A DNA stretch of 6,021 nucleotides from Bacteroidales bacterium UBA2559. GTDB lineage: Bacteria > Bacteroidota > Bacteroidia > Bacteroidales > Bacteroidaceae. Of this stretch, positions 1 to 5,328 are shown piece after piece; position 1 is the stretch's first letter; each line of letters begins with the position of its first letter. The stretch covers positions 1 to 6,021 of the forward strand of contig DDLZ01000010.1 of assembly GCA_002340405.1 (NCBI GenBank), given 5' to 3'. A program made the translations under genes and the position numbers. The notes beneath the pieces are model-generated. The model was given only the letters and a program-made list of their open reading frames with translations. It had not been told where the DNA came from and ran no database searches.

Positions 1-39
1 GAACTACAAGGAGAATACAAAACCACACGAACCGTATAA
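1..39 (+). CDS. Possible C-terminal tail of an upstream plus-strand gene
   Basis: Frame 1 is open from the window edge and would encode a 12-residue tail (ELQGEYKTTRTV) before TAA at 37-39. The only support is position: the stop lies 9 bp before a strong hairpin that also has a T tract on the plus side, as expected for the end of a rightward gene. The other two plus frames also stay open briefly, and 12 residues cannot be assigned to a family. It may equally be intergenic sequence. Confidence 0.2.
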   Translation, partial: ELQGEYKTTRTV

Positions 40-42
40 AAT

Positions 43-76
43 AAAAAAGAATTCACTCACGTGAACTCGTTTTTTA
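43..76. terminator. Bidirectional intrinsic terminator
   Basis: An 8-bp stem (49-56 paired with 61-68, one G-U/T pair on the minus transcript) encloses a 4-nt loop. On the minus strand it is followed by six T residues and more T-rich sequence; on the plus strand by G and six T residues. It can therefore end leftward transcription (nadE read-through or the candidate RNA at 43-190) and rightward transcription from outside the window. No other terminator-like structure lies between the nadE stop at 306 and this site. Confidence 0.7.
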
Positions 77-190
77 CATCCCCCTGTAGGACATTTTCCT
101 ACCGGGGAGGACCTTCCGGCTTTCACAAACTTAAGGGTCCAAACCTAATTACTAACCAATTAATGCTTATGAGAATTATCCTTTTGTTTT
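43..190 (-). ncRNA. Candidate structured small RNA or long nadE 3' UTR
   Basis: On the minus strand three stem-loops follow in order. SL1 pairs 140-133 with 115-109 (7 bp, one bulged base). SL2 pairs 107-98 with 90-81 (9 bp around one mismatch, 7-nt loop). SL3 is the terminator hairpin 68-49 with its U tract. A box reading TACCTTTG on the minus strand (204-197) would place a start near 190, giving an RNA of about 145 nt. No long reading frame is seen on either strand here; the only short frame noted, 22 codons from an ATG near 227, looks random. The stretch could also be the processed 3' UTR of nadE. I do not recognise it as a known RNA family. The rest of 77-305 is AT-rich with nothing else I can support. 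Confidence 0.3.
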
Positions 191-196
191 CGTTGG

Positions 197-204
197 CAAA
201 GGTA
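197..204 (-). promoter_or_regulatory. Candidate -7 promoter box (TAnnTTTG type)
   Basis: The minus strand reads TACCTTTG, an exact match to the Bacteroidetes -7 consensus TAnnTTTG. No good TTTG -33 element lies at the usual distance upstream. Two further boxes of the same type, TAGGTTTG (147-140) and TAAGTTTG (133-126), lie inside the candidate RNA, but starting there would cut into or skip SL1. The box is called because structured sequence ending in a terminator lies downstream. Confidence 0.3.
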
Positions 205-305
205 GATGTAAAATAGGCATGTTGTCATTTAAACAATATGAATTATTACAAAATAAACCTAACTAACATCTGCATTTAAATTCAAATTCATAATATATGT
301 TAAAA

Positions 306-2075
306 TCATTCCAGGTCTTTTAGCCAAATGGCTGAAGAGATATCACTCGGCATGGTCCAACCCCCGCGCGGAGAGAGTGAAATTCCAAATACAGTGGGAC
401 CGTCGGGCATACATGAACGTTTGAACTGTTGACTGAAGAATCTTTTCAGGAACACCTTGAGCCAGCGGTTTATCTCATCGGGAGTGAACTCGTCGGCAAA
501 TATATGGGCAGCCCAGGTGCTTATCTTCTTCGGATTCAACCGTTCGTTCAGAAGGTGCCACATAAAGAAATCATGAAGACGGTAAGGGCCTATTATCTCT
601 TCGGTCCTGTGTGTGATATTCCCGCCGGGAAGCAACTCGGGACTGATTGGAGTGTTTATCACATCGTTGAGAAAAGGTCTGACCGATTCCTCAAGTTCGT
701 TCTCGGCTGCATATCTGATTATAGGCGCTATGGCCGTCTTGGGAATGCCGCAATTAACGGCATACATAGACATGTGGTCACCGTTGTAGGTACACCATCC
801 CAGCGCAAGCTCGGAGAGATCGCCCGTTCCAACCACCAGAGCGCCTATATCGTTGGCTACATTCATAAGAATCTGGGTACGCTCACGTGCCTGCACGTTT
901 TCGTAGGCGGAATTGTGCAGGTCAGGATCATGCCCAATGTCTCGCAGATGAAGCATACAGGCCTCCTTTATGTCGATTTCACGCCAATCGATACCGAATG
1001 TGCGCATCAGACTGAGAGCATTGTTGTAGGTGCGGTCGGTTGTACCAAACCCCGGCATGGTTATTCCCGTCAGGTTTTTACGGTCCAGCCCCATCATATC
1101 AAGCGTCTTTACACAGACAAGCAGCGCAAGAGTTGAGTCCAGTCCGCCGGATACTCCCAGAACCAGCCTGTTTATTCCGGTATTTTCAAGTCTTGTGCGC
1201 AATGCGCCCCACTGGATCATGAAGGCCTCACGGGCTTTGCGTTCGGTATCACCGCACATGAAAGGGTCTTTTGAAATCCTTGCTACCTTGTAATCAACAT
1301 CTTGAATGGGAGTATATTCATACATCACCCGCTTGTGGCTGCGACCCACAGTGATATCGCATATCTCCAGTCCGCAGAAGGGTGAACGGCTTGTTTTTAT
1401 TTTTCCGTTTTCAGCTACTACAGCCATACCCGGATACCAATAATCCGTACTGGATTCACCCTCTCCCGCCGATGCCAGAATTGCCGCACACCGTTTCCCT
1501 TCGGTCAGTTTGCCAAGTTTCAATTCAACTCCTTTCAAAGCTCCGACCCGCCCCTCAATAGCCGACGGACAGAGTATGATCCCCTCTGTATCGGGAACGG
1601 ACTTCTCTAAGGGGAACAGAAGTGAAACCGGACAGTCAATTCCTTCGGTTTTGAAGAGATTAATAATATCGGTCGTGTCAGTATTATCTTTAGGGTCGGC
1701 CGGCAGGAACCATCTTGAAGGTGGAGAGGTATCAAGCCTGTTGTCCAAAATACGTCCCTCCTTGATGAAAGCCATGGCATTATATGGCTTTGCCTCTCCA
1801 ACATCTCTTGCAGGGTAGCCTATCACAGCCATAGGTTTGAGATGCGCGGTCTCTGAGACCAACAGGTCCAACGCTCTGGCTGTCTCATCCAACAGAAGCC
1901 TGTTACATAGAAGGTCTCCGGCTGTAAAACCCGTCAGACACAATTGGGGGAAACAGATAATCTGAACCCCTGCAGAATCAGCCTGACGGATCAACTCCAG
2001 ACAAGCCGCAGCATTCTCCATGGGCTGTGCAATCCGAATGCGCGGAACAGCAACAGCCACCCTTACAGTTGTCAT
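306..2075 (-). CDS. nadE: NAD+ synthetase, two-domain form with degenerate glutaminase domain
   Basis: This cytosolic enzyme makes NAD+ from deamido-NAD+ (NaAD), ATP and ammonia, the last step of NAD biosynthesis. It has 589 residues, against roughly 640-680 for glutamine-dependent family members. Residues 1 to about 260 are a nitrilase-fold domain; about 280-589 are the synthetase. The synthetase looks intact: P-loop VSGGLDSTLALL (308-319), MPGFGTTDRT (340-349), YENVQARERT (391-400), GTGDLSELALGW (416-427) and QFKRSCMPDGP (550-560). The nitrilase domain has lost its Glu-Lys-Cys triad. The Glu of FPEL is Gln44 (FPQL). The PK-x-YLP loop carrying the Lys is shortened and has no Lys between 105 and 129. 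The VEICEDLW stretch with the nucleophilic Cys is missing between LLF (152-154) and GIIL (165-168). Cys169 falls in the later NLS-like strand, not at the nucleophile position. The enzyme is therefore inferred to use free ammonia. It starts at ATG 2075, 4 bp after the upstream esterase stop, so translational coupling is likely. Confidence is for the NAD synthetase identity. Confidence 0.93.
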   Translation of the reverse strand: MTTVRVAVAVPRIRIAQPMENAAACLELIRQADSAGVQIICFPQLCLTGFTAGDLLCNRLLLDETARALDLLVSETAHLKPMAVIGYPARDVGEAKPYNAMAFIKEGRILDNRLDTSPPSRWFLPADPKDNTDTTDIINLFKTEGIDCPVSLLFPLEKSVPDTEGIILCPSAIEGRVGALKGVELKLGKLTEGKRCAAILASAGEGESSTDYWYPGMAVVAENGKIKTSRSPFCGLEICDITVGRSHKRVMYEYTPIQDVDYKVARISKDPFMCGDTERKAREAFMIQWGALRTRLENTGINRLVLGVSGGLDSTLALLVCVKTLDMMGLDRKNLTGITMPGFGTTDRTYNNALSLMRTFGIDWREIDIKEACMLHLRDIGHDPDLHNSAYENVQARERTQILMNVANDIGALVVGTGDLSELALGWCTYNGDHMSMYAVNCGIPKTAIAPIIRYAAENELEESVRPFLNDVINTPISPELLPGGNITHRTEEIIGPYRLHDFFMWHLLNERLNPKKISTWAAHIFADEFTPDEINRWLKVFLKRFFSQQFKRSCMPDGPTVFGISLSPRGGWTMPSDISSAIWLKDLE

Positions 2076-2079
2076 TCTC

Positions 2080-2949
2080 TTACTCTTTGACCTCTATTCC
2101 CATGAGTGACAAAATCTGAGTTGCATAGCGACGGCCCATCTCACGGTAACCGGCAGCATCGAAATGCAGATGGTCAGGCGCACAGGTCACACCCTTGGAG
2201 GATATGACGTATGAGTTGGGCAGTGTCTCCGGCAGACGGGCGATTATTTCGTTCATGGAGGCGCTGCGTCCATTGACATCGGCATTAACCACCTCGCCGG
2301 CAAGCAAGGGAATATCCTTTGCATTCAGTCCGAGATCTTCAATCAGTGTTTCGTAAACATATTTTACCTTCTCAGGCCAATCCTGCTCATTGATGTTGGA
2401 TTCACCCTGATGCATGAGGAAGCCCTTTATCACACCATACTTCTGAGCCTCTTTGGCAGTCTCAAGCAAGCGCTGGTAGCAGTTGTTGTCGTATGGGGCA
2501 ATCCACGGCTTCATCCAGCCGGCAGCATTGTCACCGTACTCCTGGGCACGGTCTTTCATAAATGCCTCAATCTTACAGCCGCCTACAGAGACGTTGATTA
2601 TACCCACACGCACCTTTTTAGGCAGATATTCAACCATAGTACGTCCAAAATAGTCAACCGGAGTCAGACCGGTATTCTCGCGGCAGAGAGGCGGAACAGC
2701 CGGATACCACTCACCCCGGGTGCGGCCCAGACGGGTGTCGTCAACGGCGGCCATCATGAGCCAGCGGTCACTTATACCTTCACGGTCCTTGTCCTCAATA
2801 CGGGCGGCACCCTCCATATTGGACTGCCCAAATGCAAGATAAATATAAAAATTCTTGTCCGGCTTCCCCGGTTTGGATTGCAGGCTGTTTTGTGAGCCGC
2901 ATGCAACAGTCGCTATTACAGCAACTGCAATAAAGATTTTTTTGATCAT
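2080..2949 (-). CDS. SGNH-type carbohydrate acetylesterase lipoprotein (SASA/CE6-like)
   Basis: The 289-residue protein has a lipoprotein signal peptide (positively charged MIKK, hydrophobic core, lipobox ATVAC with Cys17), so it is expected in the periplasm or on the outer membrane. The rest is an SGNH/GDSL hydrolase of the sialate-O-acetylesterase-like (SASA) group. Block I is GQSNMEG (41-47, nucleophile Ser43), a Gly block is SVGGCKIE (121-128), HQGESN spans 180-185, and the C-terminal catalytic pair lies in DHLHFDAAG (Asp259, His262). Family knowledge says such enzymes remove O-acetyl groups from sugars; the conserved LCRENTG-like segment (88-94) fits CE6-type acetylxylan esterases better than sialate esterases, but the substrate cannot be settled here. 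It is the first gene of a probable two-gene unit with nadE (4-bp gap). There is no metabolic link between the two, so their pairing may be incidental. The start is ATG 2949, directly before the signal peptide. Confidence 0.85.
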   Translation of the reverse strand: MIKKIFIAVAVIATVACGSQNSLQSKPGKPDKNFYIYLAFGQSNMEGAARIEDKDREGISDRWLMMAAVDDTRLGRTRGEWYPAVPPLCRENTGLTPVDYFGRTMVEYLPKKVRVGIINVSVGGCKIEAFMKDRAQEYGDNAAGWMKPWIAPYDNNCYQRLLETAKEAQKYGVIKGFLMHQGESNINEQDWPEKVKYVYETLIEDLGLNAKDIPLLAGEVVNADVNGRSASMNEIIARLPETLPNSYVISSKGVTCAPDHLHFDAAGYREMGRRYATQILSLMGIEVKE

Positions 2950-2978
2950 TTCTATATAAGTAATTGGTTATCTAATGG

Positions 2979-2986
2979 CAAAAATA
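2979..2986 (-). promoter_or_regulatory. Candidate -7 promoter box for esterase-nadE unit
   Basis: The minus strand reads TATTTTTG, matching TAnnTTTG, about 30 bp upstream of the esterase ATG. This implies a start near 2972 and a short 5' UTR of about 22 nt. The box sits just after the terminator of the ompA-like gene (3017-3052), which supports an independent transcript for the esterase and nadE. No convincing -33 TTTG is seen. Confidence 0.45.
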
Positions 2987-3016
2987 AGATAAAATAAGGT
3001 TGAAATAGTGATAAAC

Positions 3017-3052
3017 AAAAAAAATATGCAGAGTTCGCGGGAACCCTGCATA
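3017..3052 (-). terminator. Intrinsic terminator of the OmpA-like gene
   Basis: A 7-bp outer stem (3052-3046 with 3031-3025), an A/C mismatch and a 4-bp inner stem (GTTC/GAAC) around a 4-nt loop form a stable hairpin. On the minus strand it is followed closely by eight T residues (3024-3017). It lies about 40 bp past the ompA-like stop at 3090. The plus side has only a weak T-rich run. Confidence 0.8.
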
Positions 3053-3089
3053 CTTTTATTATGTTATATCGGACTGATCCGGGTCGTTA

Positions 3090-3770
3090 TCAGATCCCGG
3101 CAGCAGCCTCTTTCACCATCTCCTCGTTAGCGGTGATATAGATTTCAACACGGCGGTTCTGTGCACGGCCCTCTTCGGTATCGTTGCTGGCAACCGGCAT
3201 ATTGAATGACATACCCTTGGTAATGATACGGTCCTTGCTCATGCCACAACTGTTAAGATAGGTGGCAACAGCATCGGCACGTCTGGCCGAGACCCTTTCG
3301 TTGGCCTGTGCAGTTCCGACATTGTCAGTGTGACCGTATATAGTGATATCGGTCTGCTCCATATCTTTCATGGTGTCAGCAAACTTTTTGAGTGTCTCCT
3401 TTGATGTGTCATTCAAGTTCGAACTGTTGAAGCCAAACAGGATACCGCTGTCAAAAGTCACCTTAATACCGTCGAGACCGTTTATGTCGGTTATGGTCTC
3501 AACCTTAGCTGCCTCAATAGCTGCAAGCTCTTCGGCCTTCTTATCCATACGGTTTCCAATTATTGCGCCTGCGCCGCCACCTACACCTGCACCGATAGCC
3601 GCACCGATAGCCGCACTCTGAGCGTCACCACCTATAAGAACTCCTATACCGGCGCCGAGCGCTGCACCTGCACCGCCACCAAGAAGACCGCCCTTAGCAG
3701 TTTTTGACCATGATGAACATCCTGAAAGGATCAGAGTTGCTGATAGCAGTAAAACTGTAACTTTTTTCAT
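3090..3770 (-). CDS. OmpA-family peptidoglycan-binding lipoprotein with glycine zipper
   Basis: The 226-residue envelope protein is probably anchored to the outer membrane by lipid and bound non-covalently to peptidoglycan. The signal peptide ends in the lipobox LSGC (Cys18). Residues 27-73 form a glycine-zipper segment rich in GxxxG/AxxxG patterns, of the kind that packs against or inserts into membranes. A short charged helix follows (74-90). Residues about 102-212 are an OmpA C-terminal domain, with GHTDNVG (146-152) and RVSARRADAV (159-168). By alignment with known OmpA domains, Asp149 and Arg164 are the pair expected to bind the diaminopimelate side chain. The protein resembles the YiaD type, with no beta-barrel. 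The start is ATG 3770 just before MKKV. The gene is flanked by its own -7 box and terminator, so it appears monocistronic. It looks complete and ordinary for the family. Confidence 0.9.
   Translation of the reverse strand: MKKVTVLLLSATLILSGCSSWSKTAKGGLLGGGAGAALGAGIGVLIGGDAQSAAIGAAIGAGVGGGAGAIIGNRMDKKAEELAAIEAAKVETITDINGLDGIKVTFDSGILFGFNSSNLNDTSKETLKKFADTMKDMEQTDITIYGHTDNVGTAQANERVSARRADAVATYLNSCGMSKDRIITKGMSFNMPVASNDTEEGRAQNRRVEIYITANEEMVKEAAAGI
3589..3612 (-). repeat. Tandem 12-bp duplication inside the glycine zipper
   Basis: Two identical 12-bp units (GCACCGATAGCC on the plus strand, at 3589-3600 and 3601-3612) lie head to tail. They encode consecutive AIGA units at residues 54-61, preserving the frame. 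Such a repeat could expand or contract by slippage and change zipper length in 4-residue steps. Confidence 0.7.
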
Positions 3771-3813
3771 GTTTTTTGAATTTTTAGTTAGGTCAATTGT
3801 TCAAAATTCTCTG

Positions 3814-3821
3814 CAAAATTA
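3814..3821 (-). promoter_or_regulatory. Candidate -7 promoter box for the OmpA-like gene
   Basis: The minus strand reads TAATTTTG (TAnnTTTG type), which puts a transcript start near 3807 and gives a 5' UTR of about 37 nt. A 12-bp palindrome TTTTCATGAAAA (3827-3838) lies immediately upstream, overlapping the spacer, and could be an operator, though AT-rich chance is equally possible. The presence of this box suggests the IS110 insertion further upstream left the core promoter intact. Confidence 0.4.
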
Positions 3822-4002
3822 CTATATTTTCATGAAAAATCATCATGAACCCGTTCTTTTATTTTCATATAAGAAAATGATAACGTACTTATTCTTATGG
3901 ATTTTCCAAATGATTCGGAAAGAAGTTGGATTGTAGGTCATCACTTCGATTCAACGGTATGGTTTATGGATATATATTGCGCTCATATGGGCGTCAGGCC
4001 CC

Positions 4003-4016
4003 TGGCCGCGCGGCCA
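4003..4016. repeat. 14-bp GC-only-core palindrome after the transposase
   Basis: TGGCCGCGCGGCCA is a perfect palindrome, 14 bp past the transposase stop. It is bracketed by two direct copies of CCCCTGG (3999-4005 and 4017-4023), with an outer inverted pair CGCTC (3980-3984) and GAGCG (4023-4027). There is no T tract, so it does not look like a standard terminator. It lies in the non-coding end of the IS element and could be an end-proximal structure or protein-binding site. Confidence 0.6.
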
Positions 4017-4030
4017 CCCCTGGAGCGTGA

Positions 4031-5038
4031 TTAACATGCAGGTTTATATTCCTTTGTGTATTCGGTATCCCGTTTGATGACGGAGAACATTCGGTGAACG
4101 AGCTTTGCCCGGATAACGTTCAGCACGCACATAACGTGTTTTCCTTCCTTAGTTTTGCGTTCAAAATAGTCTTTGTATTCACCCTCCTTCATGTGTGTAG
4201 CGGCACTGACGGCTGCGAGATGCAGCAGCGCTTTCATGGTTTGATTAGCCCGTTTGGATATCTTGGCCTTTGAGCGGACTGACGTTCCGGAGTCGTACTT
4301 GTACGGCGTGAGGCCGGCGAAGCTGCAGAACTGCCGTGCATTCTGAAAACGGGTGAAGCCGCCGGTGATGGCAATCATGTTGATGGCAATGCGCTCCCCA
4401 ATGCCGTCAATGCTTACAAGAAGTTCCTTCTGACGAGTCAATACCGGGTCCGCCGCAATAAGCGTTTCTATCTCTGTATCGATGGCTGCAATCTGTTCGT
4501 CTATGGACTTGATGACTTTCTTCCATCGGCCGCTCTTGTGCTTGAAGTCGCCAGGAGCCATATACTTCTTCTGGTCAGTGAGTTGAGACTGATATCTTTT
4601 CCTGTCGATAAGGAGAAACTCGCGATCTGCCAGTAGGTTCTTCATTGAGACCAGGGCGGCATCCGGAATGCAGTAACGGACAGCTTTGTCGCTGTAGCGG
4701 AACGCATATTCGGCAATCCTGGCGGCGTCAATGACGTCATTCTTTCCACGGGCGAGGCCCATGGAGTTCTTGATACGGGTGGGGTCATCCAGCCAGAGGA
4801 AGATATCCAGTTCTTGGCAGGCCACGGTCAGAGGGTAGATGTATCGGCCTGTGTACTCGGCGCAGACCAGGACCTCATCCACTGACGCACCAAGCACTTT
4901 CAATGCAGCTTTAAAGGCCTTTTTGAGGGCTTTTACATCATTTGAACACTCTTCTTCGCGGACAATCTCCAGACCGCTACGGAAGCAAAGATTACACTTT
5001 TCTTTGCTGATGTCGATGCCGACATGGATTTTTTTCAT
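4031..5038 (-). CDS. IS110-family transposase (DEDD/serine recombinase)
   Basis: The 335-residue recombinase moves its element through an RNA-guided, circular-intermediate mechanism known for IS110 proteins. The N-terminal RuvC-like DEDD domain shows GIDIS (Asp9), CAEYTGRY (Glu61) and GKNDVIDA (Asp101, Asp104), spaced as in characterised members such as IS621. A middle coiled region (about 135-200) is followed by the C-terminal Transposase_20 domain with SIDGIGERIAINMIAITG (209-226), FAGLTPYKYDSG (240-251) and KISKRAN (259-265), where Ser261 is the likely catalytic serine. All key residues are present, so the gene appears intact. ATG at 5038 was chosen because the protein then begins seven residues before the DEDD motif, as is usual. 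An in-frame GTG at 5083 would add 15 residues that look non-conserved and would run into the presumed bridge-RNA region. Confidence 0.92.
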   Translation of the reverse strand: MKKIHVGIDISKEKCNLCFRSGLEIVREEECSNDVKALKKAFKAALKVLGASVDEVLVCAEYTGRYIYPLTVACQELDIFLWLDDPTRIKNSMGLARGKNDVIDAARIAEYAFRYSDKAVRYCIPDAALVSMKNLLADREFLLIDRKRYQSQLTDQKKYMAPGDFKHKSGRWKKVIKSIDEQIAAIDTEIETLIAADPVLTRQKELLVSIDGIGERIAINMIAITGGFTRFQNARQFCSFAGLTPYKYDSGTSVRSKAKISKRANQTMKALLHLAAVSAATHMKEGEYKDYFERKTKEGKHVMCVLNVIRAKLVHRMFSVIKRDTEYTKEYKPAC

Positions 5039-5049
5039 AACTTGCACTG

Positions 5050-5210
5050 CTTTTAAGCGGACAGTGGACCGTCGATCCGTCACCTACAAACCTTATTCGT
5101 ACTAAGGCAATATTCTTATTCAGGCCCTGAATCAACGGGCCGGGCGGGGCAAAAAAAGTACACGGGTCTTACCCATTTGACATCATTGAGAACCGCCCGG
5201 CGCCATTGTC
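5050..5210 (-). ncRNA. Candidate IS110 bridge RNA
   Basis: IS110-group elements encode a bridge RNA of about 150-200 nt in the non-coding end upstream of the transposase, and this stretch is in the right place and orientation. In minus-strand order it holds: a perfect 9-bp stem (5201-5193 with 5147-5139) enclosing 45 nt; within that, a small hairpin (5174-5171 with 5167-5164) that leaves internal single-stranded arms on both sides; a 15-bp palindrome (5132-5118); and a 5-bp hairpin with a 7-nt loop (5107-5103 with 5095-5091). The first stem, with internal loop and apical hairpin, resembles a target-binding loop, and the last part could be a donor-binding loop. The RNA limits are estimated and no expression evidence exists here. 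Confidence 0.45.
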
Positions 5211-5244
5211 CTTTGTTAAACTATCTTTATCGGCATAAATTTAC

Positions 5245-5252
5245 TATTTTTG
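5245..5252 (+). promoter_or_regulatory. Candidate -7 promoter box for the GH43 gene
   Basis: The plus strand reads TATTTTTG (TAnnTTTG), giving a start near 5259 and a leader of about 70 nt before the ATG at 5329. The nearest TTTG upstream (5212-5215) is 29 nt away, further than the usual spacing of about 20, so the -33 element is weak or absent. The box lies close to the presumed IS110 end. Whether it is native or supplied by the element depends on the exact boundary. Confidence 0.4.
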
Positions 5253-5258
5253 TCGTAC

Positions 5259-5298
5259 AAACCTAGGTGCAGAGAACAACGCTGCAAATCTAAGGTTT
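5259..5298 (+). promoter_or_regulatory. 5' UTR hairpin of the GH43 gene
   Basis: A nested inverted repeat starts at the predicted transcript start. AAACCT (5259-5264) pairs with AGGTTT (5293-5298), AG with CT (5290-5291), and GCAG (5269-5272) with CTGC (5282-5285) around a 9-nt loop, leaving small bulges. There is no T tract, so it is not a simple terminator. It could protect the 5' end or be a regulator-binding site. The remaining 30 nt before the ATG is A-rich and open. Confidence 0.4.
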
Positions 5299-5328
5299 GA
5301 TATCCGGAACATCAAAACACTTGAAAAT

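Larger units (their letters stand above)
3890..5240 (-). mobile_element. IS110-family insertion sequence, ends approximate
   Basis: The element contains a full IS110-type transposase, about 130 bp of non-coding sequence after it and roughly 200 bp before it. IS110 elements lack long terminal inverted repeats and make no target duplication, so the ends cannot be fixed from one copy. The given limits are inferred. The right limit must lie beyond the GC-rich stem ending at 5201 and probably before the 5' UTR hairpin at 5259. The left limit near 3890 rests on two weak matches to the presumed guide RNA. A length of about 1.3 kb fits the family. The element lies in the intergenic gap between two divergently transcribed genes. 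Confidence is for the presence of the element; confidence in the exact ends is low. Confidence 0.6.

Noticed and set aside
429..1136. A 235-codon plus-strand open frame opposite nadE
   Set aside because: It has no recognisable domain and lies entirely antisense to a well-supported gene; it is a shadow frame. The same applies to the plus-strand frames at 1030-1293, 1040-1222, 1510-1818, 2410-2895, 3343-3621 and 4839-5105.
1607..1804. A 65-codon minus-strand frame overlapping the altered part of nadE, possibly a sign of a frameshift that removed the glutaminase residues
   Set aside because: The translation in that frame carries none of the missing motifs (no PK-x-YLP, no VEICEDLW), and the main frame resumes recognisable similarity on both sides. 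The losses are in-frame, not a frameshift.
5039..5083. GTG start at 5083 for the transposase, giving 350 residues
   Set aside because: The extra 15 residues are not typical of the family, whose proteins begin a few residues before the GIDIS motif, and the extension would overlap the non-coding guide region. ATG 5038 is preferred.
3931..5089. TTGTAGGT (3931-3938) and ACCTACAA (5082-5089) as inverted repeats at the ends of the IS element
   Set aside because: Only 8 bp match, and the right copy lies only about 45 bp upstream of the transposase ATG, inside the presumed guide RNA rather than at an element end. Chance or a guide relation explains it better than terminal inverted repeats.
3994..5127. 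TCAGGCCC at 3994-4001 and 5120-5127 as a target-site duplication of the IS element
   Set aside because: IS110 elements do not make target duplications, and these positions would leave too little non-coding sequence for a functional element. Both copies sit within separate palindromes.
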